This document shows, in pieces, positions 8,556 through 16,373 of a DNA stretch of 33,837 bases. The DNA is from Frankia canadensis (GTDB taxonomy: Bacteria; Actinomycetota; Actinomycetes; Frankiales; Frankiaceae). The notes beneath the pieces are model-generated. The model saw only the letters and a program-made list of their open reading frames with translations, searched no databases and had not been told where the DNA came from. Every line of letters begins with the position of its first letter. The first letter of the stretch is position 1. A program made the translations under genes and the position numbers. The stretch spans positions 1 to 33,837 of the forward strand of contig NZ_FZMO01000526.1 of NCBI RefSeq assembly GCF_900197875.1, written 5' to 3'.

Positions 8556-9998
8556 TCACCTTCGTTCGGCGTTGGTCGGGATCGCACCCCGCGCTCCGGC
8601 AATCCGGATCGCGATCAGGCCGCGGGCCTGGCTCGGCACCGCACGCACGGGAACACCAATCGCTCTCAGCAAGGCACGCAGCAGGAACAGAAACGCCACG
8701 CTGTAGGCGGCGGTCGAGGTGATGGCTGCGCCGGCGATGCCGAGGGCCGGCACCAGCACGGCCAACCCGACGACCGTGAGGACGGCGCCGACCCCCTCGC
8801 AGCGGGCGACCGTGAGGGACCGGCCGAGCCCGCGCAGCAGGTCGTCCATGACCCGGTTGCAGCCGAGCAGCACCGCACCCGGTGCGAGCAGCCACAGCAG
8901 CCCAATGCTTCGCTCGTAGTGGGCGCCGAAGAGCAGAGGTACCAGCACCGGCGCGGCAGCGCTTATCAGCCCGGCGACGACCGTGCCGGACAGCAGGCTG
9001 GCGCCGACGGCGAGGCCTGCCGTCCGCCGGACATGCCGGGCAACCGGAGGGTTCCGCCCGGCGGCCAGCCCGGCGGATTCGTCGGAGACCGGCTTGGTTG
9101 CCGCGTGCCGCGCCAGCAGGGGCATCGCCACGTTGCCGAACGCGACGCAGATCGGCTGGCTGAGCATGCTCATCGACACCGCGACCGCGTAGAGACCCAC
9201 CTTCGCCGGATCGACCAGCAGCGCGAGGATGAGCACGTCGAGATACGCAGTGAGCAGGAATGGCACCGTCGACAGGAAGACCGCGCCGCCATAGCGCATC
9301 AGCTCGGCTGCGTCCCGATGGCGGATCCGCCCCCGCGTGGGGCACTCCCGCCGCCAGAGCACGAAGGCCGCCGCCGTCTGGACGGCGGTCGACACGAGTA
9401 GACCCCCCACCGTCCGGCCGATCGTCAAGCCGGCCGCCACCGCCACGGTCGACACGACAGCCGCCTGCACCAGAGGTTGGACGGCCCGGACCAGGTTCCA
9501 CGCCGGCAGCCGGGTCGCTTGCAGGGCGAACACCAAGCAACCAGAGACGAAGATCAGCGGCTGGGCCGCGAAGGCGACCCGGAACGTCGCCGCTGCGGCG
9601 GCATCATGTGGGAACACCAGCGGGGCCGCGAGGATCCCTCCGGCCCCCACCACCACACCGAGCGCGAGCAGGAGTGCCCCGCCAGTGCGCACCACGTCCG
9701 CCGCCCGGTCCGGGTATCGCGCGACGAAGTAGCAGATCGACGCGGTCAGGCCGAGCTCCCCGATGGTCGCCGCAGCCTGCGTGTACGAGGTCACGATCGC
9801 ATAGGCGCCGCGTCCGGCCGGTCCGAGGCAGCGGGCGATCCCGATGCCCATGACCGCGGACACGGCGGTGATGGCCAGGTTCGTGATAGCCGTGGCCCGG
9901 ACCGAGGCGAGGTAGCCACGCTCGGCCTTCGGCTTTCGATGCCGTCCGATCGACGCCAGCGACGTCCCGCCCCGGCCCGTGGGCAGCCCGGCCCTCAT
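8556..9998 (-). CDS. Wzx-type polysaccharide flippase (MOP superfamily)
   Basis: The 480-residue membrane protein has about 12-14 hydrophobic segments after a basic N-terminus of some 30 residues. Early residues include the family-typical GIARCLGPAGRGAYA (52-66). It should flip undecaprenyl-linked oligosaccharide across the membrane for the polymerase encoded two genes downstream. Residues near 315-335 form the usual cytoplasmic loop between the two halves. ATG at 9998, 13 bp after the upstream methyltransferase stop, is the best start, though its ribosome site is weak. A decayed duplicate of its first codons lies at 12310-12545. MurJ-type lipid II flippases share the fold, but the glycan-operon context favours Wzx. 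Confidence 0.85.
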   Translation of the reverse strand: MRAGLPTGRGGTSLASIGRHRKPKAERGYLASVRATAITNLAITAVSAVMGIGIARCLGPAGRGAYAIVTSYTQAAATIGELGLTASICYFVARYPDRAADVVRTGGALLLALGVVVGAGGILAAPLVFPHDAAAAATFRVAFAAQPLIFVSGCLVFALQATRLPAWNLVRAVQPLVQAAVVSTVAVAAGLTIGRTVGGLLVSTAVQTAAAFVLWRRECPTRGRIRHRDAAELMRYGGAVFLSTVPFLLTAYLDVLILALLVDPAKVGLYAVAVSMSMLSQPICVAFGNVAMPLLARHAATKPVSDESAGLAAGRNPPVARHVRRTAGLAVGASLLSGTVVAGLISAAAPVLVPLLFGAHYERSIGLLWLLAPGAVLLGCNRVMDDLLRGLGRSLTVARCEGVGAVLTVVGLAVLVPALGIAGAAITSTAAYSVAFLFLLRALLRAIGVPVRAVPSQARGLIAIRIAGARGAIPTNAERR

Positions 9999-10011
9999 GT
10001 CGGCGGGACGG

Positions 10012-10950
10012 TCACGTCGTCTGGTTGCGGGGCAGCGGGGTGCGCCGCAGGGCGGCGATGACCCGGTCGAACCGCCGCCACCGATCGTGCAGCGCGAGCA
10101 CGTTCGCCGAGAAGGCGCCCTGCACGGCAAGGCCCTGCCTTGTCAGGTTGAAGATCTGGTAGCCGGACCCGGTCAGCAGCGCGACCAGCTCGCCCTGCCG
10201 GTCACCGCCGCGTCGGGCGAGGTGGCTGGGCAGCATCTCCAACAGCAGCGCCGGGCGGTGGACGCGCAGCAGCTCGCCGGCGCCGCGCAGGACGTCGAGC
10301 TCGAAGCCCTCCACGTCGATCTTCACCAGGTCCGGGGGGCGATGCCGCGCCGCGTGCTGGTCAAGCGTGGTGGCCGGCACGGTCAGCTCGGGCGCCGCAC
10401 CGTCGAACACCTGGTGGGCGAGCCCCGAGGAGCCGGGATAGATCCGCAGGCCGACGGTACCCGCCGTGGCGGCGACCGCGGCCGACGACAACCGCACCTG
10501 GGTGAGCGCGTTCTGCCCCACCAGGCGGGCGAGCGTCGCCCTCGTCTGCGGCACCGGTTCGAAGGCGTGCACCTCACCGGTCCGCCCCACCCTGCCCGCC
10601 GCCCACAGGGTGTAGATCCCGACGTTCGCCCCCACGTCGTAACAGCAGTCCCCGGGACCGAGGATGGCGTCGAAGACCGCGGCGAGCGACGGAGGCCGAT
10701 AGCTCAGCTCCACCAGGTCGCGTAGCGAGCCGTCCCGACAGTCCTCCACCTCGAAGATCATCCCGTTGCTCAGCCGACCGGACAGCGGCCCCGTGTAGAC
10801 GGTCCGGGGGCCACGTATCCATCCCGTCACTCGGTCGCGGCCGCGGACATCCGGCAGGACGGCAGCCAACCGACCGGCCAGATGCCAGCGCAGCGGACCA
10901 CGGCCGGCCCGAGGCACAGTTGCTGAGGGTGCTCCAGTCACCGGCTGCAT
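10012..10950 (-). CDS. FkbM-family SAM-dependent methyltransferase
   Basis: The 312-residue product has CYDVGANVG (103-111), the acidic FEP (130-132) and the FkbM signature IDVEGFE (211-217), all intact. It is the first gene of the minus-strand flippase/polymerase operon. ATG at 10950 is preceded in frame by GTG at 10953; neither has a clear ribosome site. The frame runs on upstream to 11244, but that part lies over an asparagine-synthetase relic on the other strand and looks non-coding. A truncated duplicate of this gene, with most of its coding part deleted, lies at 12546-12700. The likely role is methylation of a glycan hydroxyl. Confidence 0.85.
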   Translation of the reverse strand: MQPVTGAPSATVPRAGRGPLRWHLAGRLAAVLPDVRGRDRVTGWIRGPRTVYTGPLSGRLSNGMIFEVEDCRDGSLRDLVELSYRPPSLAAVFDAILGPGDCCYDVGANVGIYTLWAAGRVGRTGEVHAFEPVPQTRATLARLVGQNALTQVRLSSAAVAATAGTVGLRIYPGSSGLAHQVFDGAAPELTVPATTLDQHAARHRPPDLVKIDVEGFELDVLRGAGELLRVHRPALLLEMLPSHLARRGGDRQGELVALLTGSGYQIFNLTRQGLAVQGAFSANVLALHDRWRRFDRVIAALRRTPLPRNQTT

Positions 10951-11039
10951 CACGGGGCTTGTTGTAGCACGACGACTACATAGAGCGATGGATTTCCCAT
11001 CGGCGCTCCGTGCGCGCCACCAGCCCCGGCCAGCCATCG

Positions 11040-11361
11040 CCGGCAATCGGCTACCTGCGCTGCCTGACGAACTGGTGGGATTGCGGTCCTCCTGGGCCCT
11101 CACCCGGGCGGAGCTCGATCTCACCTCGGCGCCACGCTGCTGCCGGACACCGATGCGTTCTCGATGGCACACTCCGTGGAGGTGCGGGTTCCGTTCGTCG
11201 GCCTGTTCCTCCTGACCGCAGCGACGGCGACGGCGCACCGTCACCCGGTCGGCAAGGCGGCCTTCGTCGCCGCGATCGCCGGCCCGGTGCTCACCAAGTC
11301 GCCAGCCGGCCCAAGCAGGCTGGTTGGAGTCGGTCGCGGCGCAGTCGGTCCGGCTGACTGA
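11040..11361 (+). pseudogene. Asparagine synthetase (AsnB-type) fragment
   Basis: Two plus-strand frames together recall the synthetase domain of glutamine-hydrolysing asparagine synthetases. The first reads ALTRAELDLTS, resembling the segment before the conserved dtLLrDtDamSMAhsLEvR block. After a shift near 11130 the second frame reads TLLPDTDAFSMAHSVEVRVP, followed by a GK segment at the position where the family has a conserved Gly-Lys. Neither frame has a proper start, and the N-terminal glutaminase and most of the synthetase domain are absent. AsnB homologues often amidate surface glycans, so the parent gene may have belonged to this locus. It lies between two minus-strand methyltransferase genes. 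Confidence 0.75.
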
Positions 11362-11393
11362 CTCCCTCCAGATACCCGCCCAGGTCTGGTCGG

Positions 11394-12251
11394 CTACCCG
11401 GACCGGTGCTGGGCGGGCTCGTCAACAAGGACTGGCGTTCGCGCGACAACCAGCATGTTCTGCGTCACCACATGGCCACGAGGAGAACCGCTCTCGATGC
11501 CCAGCGCCAGCTTGTAACAGCCGCTCAGACCTTTCCACAACAGCCAGCGGGCGCCGCTTGCGGCTCCGTACACGAGCGGGACGCAAGGGTGGACGTCGGC
11601 GGTCGTGAAGCCGATAACCCGGAGCGCCTGACGGATGCTGCCCGGGGTAAGGCAGATCTCGTGGGTGAGATCCCCGTAGCGGTAATTGCCCGCGAAGGGG
11701 CTTACGCCGTTCGGGGTGCGAGCGAGCAGCAGGCCGCCGGGGCGTAGTGCACTCGCGATCAGATCCAGCGTCCGCAGGAGCTCGTCGCGGGTGAGGTGCT
11801 CAAGGAGATCCATGGCGATCACCACATCGAGACGGTTCGGCACCGCCTCAAGCGCGGTGTCGAGCGACGCATGCTCGACCTGGACGACGCCGGCCTGATG
11901 CGCGGCTGCCACCTGCTCGGGGCTGGCGTCGACCCCGCGAGCCTGCCGGTAACCGGCACGCAGCAACGCGGCGACAAGCGTGCCCTGCCCGCAACCGACG
12001 TCGAGGATGGCTGCATCGCGGTTGTCGGGCATGAACGGCGCAATGTCGCGTTCGAACAGCCGATCAGTCAGTTCCTGGTCGGCCCCGCCGCTGTGGGTCG
12101 TGGCGTAGCGCCGATACAGGCGCTCGCGGGCCGGAACGGCAGTGCCAACGTCGCCGCTGCCGGTGTTGCCGGCGAGGCCGCTGTCCGGGTCCCGACGCGG
12201 ACGGGGGACCGCGATGGAGGTTCGCACCTTCGCGGACCGTGAGGAGCTCAT
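11394..12251 (-). CDS. Class I SAM-dependent methyltransferase (UbiG-like)
   Basis: The 285-residue product has the SAM-binding ILDVGCGQG (82-90), the acidic VDAS (107-110), DLLEHL (148-153) and a post-motif PGGLLLARTPNG (171-182). The later DLTHE (194-198) is common in methyltransferases of glycan clusters. The first 40 or so residues are basic and probably flexible. ATG at 12251 has a GGTGGGA element nearby. A further in-frame ATG at 12332 lies in degenerate flippase DNA and is unlikely to be used. The gene lies downstream of the collapsed fkbM-wzx copy and may depend on whatever promoter survives there. The substrate is unknown; a sugar hydroxyl, amine or carboxyl are all possible. Confidence 0.82.
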   Translation of the reverse strand: MSSSRSAKVRTSIAVPRPRRDPDSGLAGNTGSGDVGTAVPARERLYRRYATTHSGGADQELTDRLFERDIAPFMPDNRDAAILDVGCGQGTLVAALLRAGYRQARGVDASPEQVAAAHQAGVVQVEHASLDTALEAVPNRLDVVIAMDLLEHLTRDELLRTLDLIASALRPGGLLLARTPNGVSPFAGNYRYGDLTHEICLTPGSIRQALRVIGFTTADVHPCVPLVYGAASGARWLLWKGLSGCYKLALGIESGSPRGHVVTQNMLVVARTPVLVDEPAQHRSG

Positions 12252-12309
12252 GCCGTCCCACCCGCGGGAACGTAACCGTCTCGTGTCATGTGACTGGGCA
12301 CCTTTCGTG

Positions 12310-12545
12310 ATTCCTTCCCAGGACGGTCGCAACGACAGCCGCCGCAGCCTGCGCGTAGGAGGTCAACCACCGCATAGCCGCCGCGTCCGGCCGGTCCGAG
12401 GCAGCATGCGATCCCGATGCCCGTGAGCGCGGACACGGCGGTGATGGCCAGATTGGTGGTACGCGGTGGCCCGAACGGAGGCGAGGTAGCCGCACGGGGC
12501 CTTCATCTGTCGATGCCGTCCCGCCCCTCCCGCCCCGGCCCGTGG
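12310..12545 (-). pseudogene. Remnant of a duplicated Wzx flippase gene (5' part)
   Basis: This stretch closely resembles 9770-9985, the first part of the intact flippase gene. The minus strand still encodes GIGIACCLGPAGRGGYAVV, matching GIGIARCLGPAGRGAYAIV, and in a different frame LTSYAQAAAA, matching VTSYTQAAAT. It therefore carries at least one frameshift, and nothing after the first 80 or so codons remains. It sits in the same order relative to an fkbM remnant as the intact pair at 8556-10950, which shows that the fkbM-wzx junction was duplicated as a block. Confidence 0.8.
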
Positions 12546-12700
12546 GCAACTCGGCCCTCATGTCGGCGGGTCGGTCACGTCGTCTGGTTGCGCACGGGAC
12601 CACGGCCGGCCCGAGGCTCGGCCGCAGAGGAAGTCCCGGTCACCGACTGCGCCACAGGGCTTGTTGTAGCACATCGACTACAAAGAGTGATGGATTCATC
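12546..12700 (-). pseudogene. Remnant of a duplicated fkbM gene, internally deleted
   Basis: On the minus strand this piece begins like the FkbM gene at 10012-10950 (VTGTSSAAEPRAGRGP against VTGAPSATVPRAGRGP) and jumps straight to its last codons (RNQTT and stop). Flanking DNA on both sides also matches the intact copy, including the TTGTTGTAGCAC stretch upstream of the start. In the intact copy the 7-mer GCAGCGG occurs at both matching breakpoints (10032 and 10890), 858 bp or 286 codons apart, consistent with an in-frame deletion between short repeats. It could encode only a tiny peptide. Confidence 0.8.
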
Positions 12701-12852
12701 GAGGCTCCGGTGCGCGTCGACAGATCCGGCGACCATCCACCCGACATCAACTCGCACTCCGTTGAGTGACGACTACAGATGGTGAATACTCGCGAGCGGC
12801 CCGGAACGACGCGTGGCCAGCCGGACCCACGGCGTCCAAGGAGGCTCAGTCT
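12701..12852 (+). other. Leader region of the GT4 gene, no gene seen
   Basis: This 150-bp stretch lies between the fkbM remnant and the GT4 start. Its first half is the end of the duplicated block. A segment near 12748-12766 (CACTCCGTTGAGTGACG) loosely resembles the SMAHSVEVR codons of the asparagine-synthetase relic at 11160, so the duplication may have included that gene, but the match is short. A perfect AAGGAGG ribosome site is at 12838-12844. Confidence 0.4.
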
Positions 12853-14088
12853 GTGAAGTTCGTACCCCAGACAACGGTTGCCGCCGTCGTCTCGCATCCG
12901 ATCCAGCACTTCGCGCCGCTCTACCGAGCCGTCAACGACCGAAACCTGGACCTGCGGGTGCTGTTCCTGTCCCGGGCGGGGCTGGACCGCTACCACGACC
13001 GGGGATTCGGCACGCAGGTCCAGTGGAATTCCGACGTTACTGACGGCTATCGGCACGAGTTCCTCGCGGACCTCGCGCTGCGTCCGGACTGGCAGCAGCC
13101 GAACGCCTGCCGCCGGGCCGCCGGGCGCGTCTGGGCGGCTCTGGACCGGCTGCGACCGGAGTGCGTGCTGATCTACGGATACCGGCACACCTTCAACCTC
13201 GCGGCGCTCGCCTGGTGTCGGCGCCGCCGCGTACCCGCTCTCATGACCAGCGACAGTGAACTCCTCGGCCGGCGTTCGACCCGGGCCCGGATCGTGAAAC
13301 GGCTCGCGCTGCCACCCCTGCTGCGCTCGATGGACGCCTTTCTGACCATCGGCGACAACAACGAGGCCTACCTGGCGGCCTACGGAGTGCCGAGGTCGCG
13401 GATGTTCCGCGTTCCGCTCACGACAGACGAGGCCGCTCTGCGGGAGGCCATGGACCAGCGGGACATCCACCGCAGAGCCGTCCGTGCCGACCTGGGTATC
13501 GATCCCGCAGCGCTCGTCGCCCTGTTCGCCGGCAAGTTGATCGACCGCAAGCGTCCACTCGACCTCGCCGACGCGTTGCGGGAGCTGGCCCGCCGGCCCC
13601 ACAGCCCACAGGCGCGTGAGGTCGTCGTGGTGATGGCAGGAGACGGACAGCTCCGCCCCGCGCTCGAGGAGGCGGCGGCCGAACTCGACGGCGCGCTGCG
13701 GCTCGTCGGATTCGCCGACCAGCGGCAGCTCCCACGCCTGTACGCGGCGAGCGACCTGTACGTGCACCCGGCGCAGCGGGATCCGCATCCGCTCGCAGTC
13801 AAGGAGGCGGTGCTGTCCGGGCTGCCGGTGGTGGTGAGCGACCGAGTCGGCTCGGTGGGACCGACCGACGACGTGCGCCCCGGCCGCAACGGCCGCGTGT
13901 ACCCCGTCGGCGACGTGACCACCCTCGCCGGGATCCTCGACGAGCTGCGCCGCGGTCCGGACCTGCTCGCCGAGATGGCTAGGGAGTCGGAGAAGGCGAT
14001 CGGCGACATCGAGCTCGCCGCCTCGGTCGAGGGCCTTCTGCGTGCCGTCTCGGCCGTGCGCTCGCCACACGGCCGAGGATCTCGGTGA
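12853..14088 (+). CDS. GT4 family glycosyltransferase
   Basis: This 411-residue GT-B enzyme starts at GTG 12853, eight bases after a perfect AAGGAGG; an upstream in-frame ATG at 12766 lacks such a site. The N-terminal Rossmann half opens with VAAVVSHPIQHF (9-20), as in hexosyltransferases acting on lipid-linked acceptors. The C-terminal half has FAGKLIDRKRP (225-235), then MAGDGQL (261-267) and DPHPLAVKEAVLSGLPVV (310-327), the GT4 donor-binding region. It is transcribed alone and converges with the methyltransferase at 14194-14937. It should transfer a sugar, configuration unknown, to the cytoplasmic lipid-linked intermediate. Confidence 0.85.
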   Translation: MKFVPQTTVAAVVSHPIQHFAPLYRAVNDRNLDLRVLFLSRAGLDRYHDRGFGTQVQWNSDVTDGYRHEFLADLALRPDWQQPNACRRAAGRVWAALDRLRPECVLIYGYRHTFNLAALAWCRRRRVPALMTSDSELLGRRSTRARIVKRLALPPLLRSMDAFLTIGDNNEAYLAAYGVPRSRMFRVPLTTDEAALREAMDQRDIHRRAVRADLGIDPAALVALFAGKLIDRKRPLDLADALRELARRPHSPQAREVVVVMAGDGQLRPALEEAAAELDGALRLVGFADQRQLPRLYAASDLYVHPAQRDPHPLAVKEAVLSGLPVVVSDRVGSVGPTDDVRPGRNGRVYPVGDVTTLAGILDELRRGPDLLAEMARESEKAIGDIELAASVEGLLRAVSAVRSPHGRGSR

Positions 14089-14193
14089 CACCGACAACCA
14101 CGACCTGGGGCCCGGGACCTGCTCCGCCGGCCGGGCGGGCCTCAGCCCTGGTCTGCGCAGCCTGATCAATGGCCACCGCCCCAGGACGCCCGG

Positions 14194-14937
14194 TCAGCCG
14201 GAGGCGATCCCCGAGCCGGCGACGGGAGCGTCCGTCGCCAGCTCGGACGCCAGCGGTGAACGTGGAGCCGGGGTGACCACCACGGCCGGCACTGTCAGGA
14301 ACAGCGCCTGCCAGGCGAACATGGTCGGCCACCGGTCGAGCATCCGACGATCCCAGCGCCGCACCATCCCCGGCGGCAGGAGATCCCGCGCCCGCCACCA
14401 CGGCAGACCACCGGTGGTACCGGCGGCGGCGATCCTCAGACCATTGCGCTCCAGCATGCGCCGCGCCGACTCCACGGTGTAGAAGCGCAGGTGGGTCGTG
14501 TCCATCAGGCCGGTGTCGGTGTACTCAAAACGACCGCGCAGGAACAGCGCACGCTGCCGGTAGTGCAGCACGTTCGGCAACGCCACCAGGATTCGGCCGC
14601 CGGGCGCCAGCACGCGCCGGGCATCAGCGAGCAGCGGCGCCGGATCGGCCAGGTGCTCCAGGATGTGGGCGAGCAGCACAAGCTGGTAATGGCCGTCGGA
14701 CGCGAAGGACAGGCCGGCCGACAGATCGGCCAGCTCGACATGGTCGCACTCGGCCGCCGCGACGGCGCGCTCGGATGCGTCGTTCGTCACGCCCGTCACC
14801 CGCCAGCCCCGGGCCCGCAGCAGGCGGGCGTTGTCTCCAGCTCCGCATCCGCAGTCCAGCGCCACCCCCGTCGGGATGTCGATCAGGTCGAGAAGATCTG
14901 TATTGCCACCGTTGCGGTACCGCAACCCGGGCTCCAT
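14194..14937 (-). CDS. Class I SAM-dependent methyltransferase
   Basis: The 247-residue product has ALDCGCGAGDN (26-36) for SAM binding, LAHILEHL (89-96), PGGRILVALPN (112-122) and DTTHLRFYT (146-154). The last motif is typical of glycan-cluster methyltransferases related to the MeT3/UbiG group. ATG at 14937 has AAGGAG six bases upstream. GTG at 14964, with AAGGGG six bases upstream, is an equally spaced alternative that would add nine residues. The gene is divergent from the GT4 gene at 15105 across 167 bp and convergent with the GT4 gene ending at 14088. The C-terminal 20 or so residues are low-complexity. The substrate is unknown. Confidence 0.83.
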   Translation of the reverse strand: MEPGLRYRNGGNTDLLDLIDIPTGVALDCGCGAGDNARLLRARGWRVTGVTNDASERAVAAAECDHVELADLSAGLSFASDGHYQLVLLAHILEHLADPAPLLADARRVLAPGGRILVALPNVLHYRQRALFLRGRFEYTDTGLMDTTHLRFYTVESARRMLERNGLRIAAAGTTGGLPWWRARDLLPPGMVRRWDRRMLDRWPTMFAWQALFLTVPAVVVTPAPRSPLASELATDAPVAGSGIASG

Positions 14938-15090
14938 GTCCGACTCCTTGTCACCAGCAGACACGTCATACCCCTTGGAGGTTCGGGCCGGCGTTCCCCG
15001 GCGGCATCAACCGGCCGCTGGGCGAACAGAGGAACCCACAGCATCGCGTCGACACACAACCAGACACCGGACTGTTACCCAACGGGACAC

Positions 15091-15107
15091 TAGCATCACG
15101 TTACGTG
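15091..15107 (+). promoter_or_regulatory. Candidate -10 box for a leaderless GT4 transcript
   Basis: TAGCAT (15091-15096) fits the actinobacterial TANNNT pattern and lies eight bases before the GTG at 15105, for which no ribosome site is visible. This spacing would put the transcription start at or next to the start codon. No convincing -35 element is seen. Confidence 0.35.
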
Positions 15108-16373
15108 AATCTTCTTACGCGGTCCGCATCACTCGTCCCGCCAAACGCCTTCGTCGACCAACCTCCGCGGATCCTCCTGTTGAGCCCCTCCCGCGGACTC
15201 GGCGGCGGCATCGAGCGCTACCTCATGACGGTCGAGGAAACGCTACGGGCGGGTGGGGCCGACCTCGTCCGGGTGGACATGCTGGAACCGGACGCCGACC
15301 TGTCCCTCGCGACCAGATCACGCTTTCTGCTGCGCGCGCTGGACGCGACGCGGCGCTTCGGCCGCGCCGACAGCGTGATCGCCGGGCACGCCAACCTCAT
15401 CCCCGTCGCGGCGGCGGCCGTCCGGCTGACCCGCGCGCCCCTCGGGCCAGTTCTGTTCTACGGCACCGACATCTGGGGCATGCGCTGGACCGATCGAGCG
15501 ATTCTGCGCGCCGACCCGCGCCTGCGCCCGGTCACGATCAGTTCCTACAGTGCCGGCGCCCTGTCGAAGGTGGGGGTCGCCCCCATCCTCGCGCCGGGCA
15601 TATCGCCCGCCTGGCGGACCGCCCTGCTGGCCGAGGCGGCCCGTCGCCGGCCACTGTCCGCTGTCCCGACGGTACTCAGCGTGTTCCGGCTCGACGACTG
15701 GGTGGGCAAGGGCGCGATGGTCCTGCTAGAGGCGGTCGAGGCGGCGCGGGCCGCCGTCGGCCCGATCCGGCTGGTGCTCGCCGGCCGGGGACCGGCTCCC
15801 GGCGCCCTGCACGAACTGGTGTCGGCCCATCCAGACACCGAGCTGCACGAATCCCCCACGGACGAGGCGCTCGCCCGGCTCTACGCCACCGCCGACCTGT
15901 TCGTCCTCTGCACCCGGACCCGCTCGCGCGGGCCTGGCCAGAGCGGTGAAGGCTACGGCATCGTCCTGCTGGAGGCCCAGCTCGCCGGGTGCGCGGTGGT
16001 CGGGCCCGCGTCGGGCGGCAGCCACGACGCCTACCAGGACGGGGTGACAGGACAGACACCGACGGATGAGTCGGCCACGGCGCTGGAGATCGTCCTGCGC
16101 GCCATGCTGGCGGACCGGGCGCGGCTCGCCCGCATCGGCCGACGCGCCGCCGAGTGGGCCGGCGCAGCCACCCGGCCCGAGGACCACACCCGCGCGGTCT
16201 TCACCACGCTGACCGGACGGCTGCCCCCGGCCGGACACGCGTCCGCCGGCACCGGCACCGGCACCGGCACCGGCACCGGCACCGGCCGGAGCATCCCCGA
16301 GCAGTCGGCGAGAACCAGTCCCCGCCGGGACGGAATCCGGTCCGTTACTCCGAGAGGACTGGGAGAGTCATGA
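15105..16373 (+). CDS. GT4 family glycosyltransferase with Gly-Thr repeat tail
   Basis: The 422-residue GT-B enzyme begins its fold at RILLLSPSRGLGGGIERYL (22-40), where the glycine loop precedes the acceptor-binding half. LVLAGRGPAPGALHELV (223-239) and GEGYGIVLLEAQLAG (281-295), the EX7E-like donor site, mark the C-terminal half. GTG at 15105 is the likely start; the frame stays open upstream through the divergent methyltransferase, where it is a shadow. After the enzyme fold comes a low-complexity tail with six Gly-Thr pairs encoded by six perfect hexamers. The stop overlaps the next gene's ATG (ATGA at 16370-16373), so the two glycosyltransferases are translationally coupled. Confidence 0.83.
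   Translation: MNLLTRSASLVPPNAFVDQPPRILLLSPSRGLGGGIERYLMTVEETLRAGGADLVRVDMLEPDADLSLATRSRFLLRALDATRRFGRADSVIAGHANLIPVAAAAVRLTRAPLGPVLFYGTDIWGMRWTDRAILRADPRLRPVTISSYSAGALSKVGVAPILAPGISPAWRTALLAEAARRRPLSAVPTVLSVFRLDDWVGKGAMVLLEAVEAARAAVGPIRLVLAGRGPAPGALHELVSAHPDTELHESPTDEALARLYATADLFVLCTRTRSRGPGQSGEGYGIVLLEAQLAGCAVVGPASGGSHDAYQDGVTGQTPTDESATALEIVLRAMLADRARLARIGRRAAEWAGAATRPEDHTRAVFTTLTGRLPPAGHASAGTGTGTGTGTGTGRSIPEQSARTSPRRDGIRSVTPRGLGES
16251..16286 (+). repeat. Hexanucleotide tandem repeat (ACCGGC) x6
   Basis: Six perfect copies of ACCGGC, with a near-copy GCCGGC just before, encode alternating Gly and Thr in the tail of the glycosyltransferase. Because the unit is six bases, changes in copy number would alter tail length without shifting the frame. 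Confidence 0.95.

Noticed and set aside
8559-9540. Upstream extension of the CgeB-like gene
   Set aside because: This part of the frame lies entirely within the flippase gene in another frame and has no protein-like pattern; the real start is near 8550.
10951-11244. N-terminal extension of the FkbM protein at 10012
   Set aside because: The extension is Arg/Ser-rich, lies opposite the asparagine-synthetase relic, and the family's fold begins after the ATG at 10950.
14775-15104. Upstream extension of the GT4 gene starting at 15105
   Set aside because: The extension overlaps the divergent methyltransferase and is Arg/Pro-rich shadow sequence; the glycosyltransferase fold begins after 15105.
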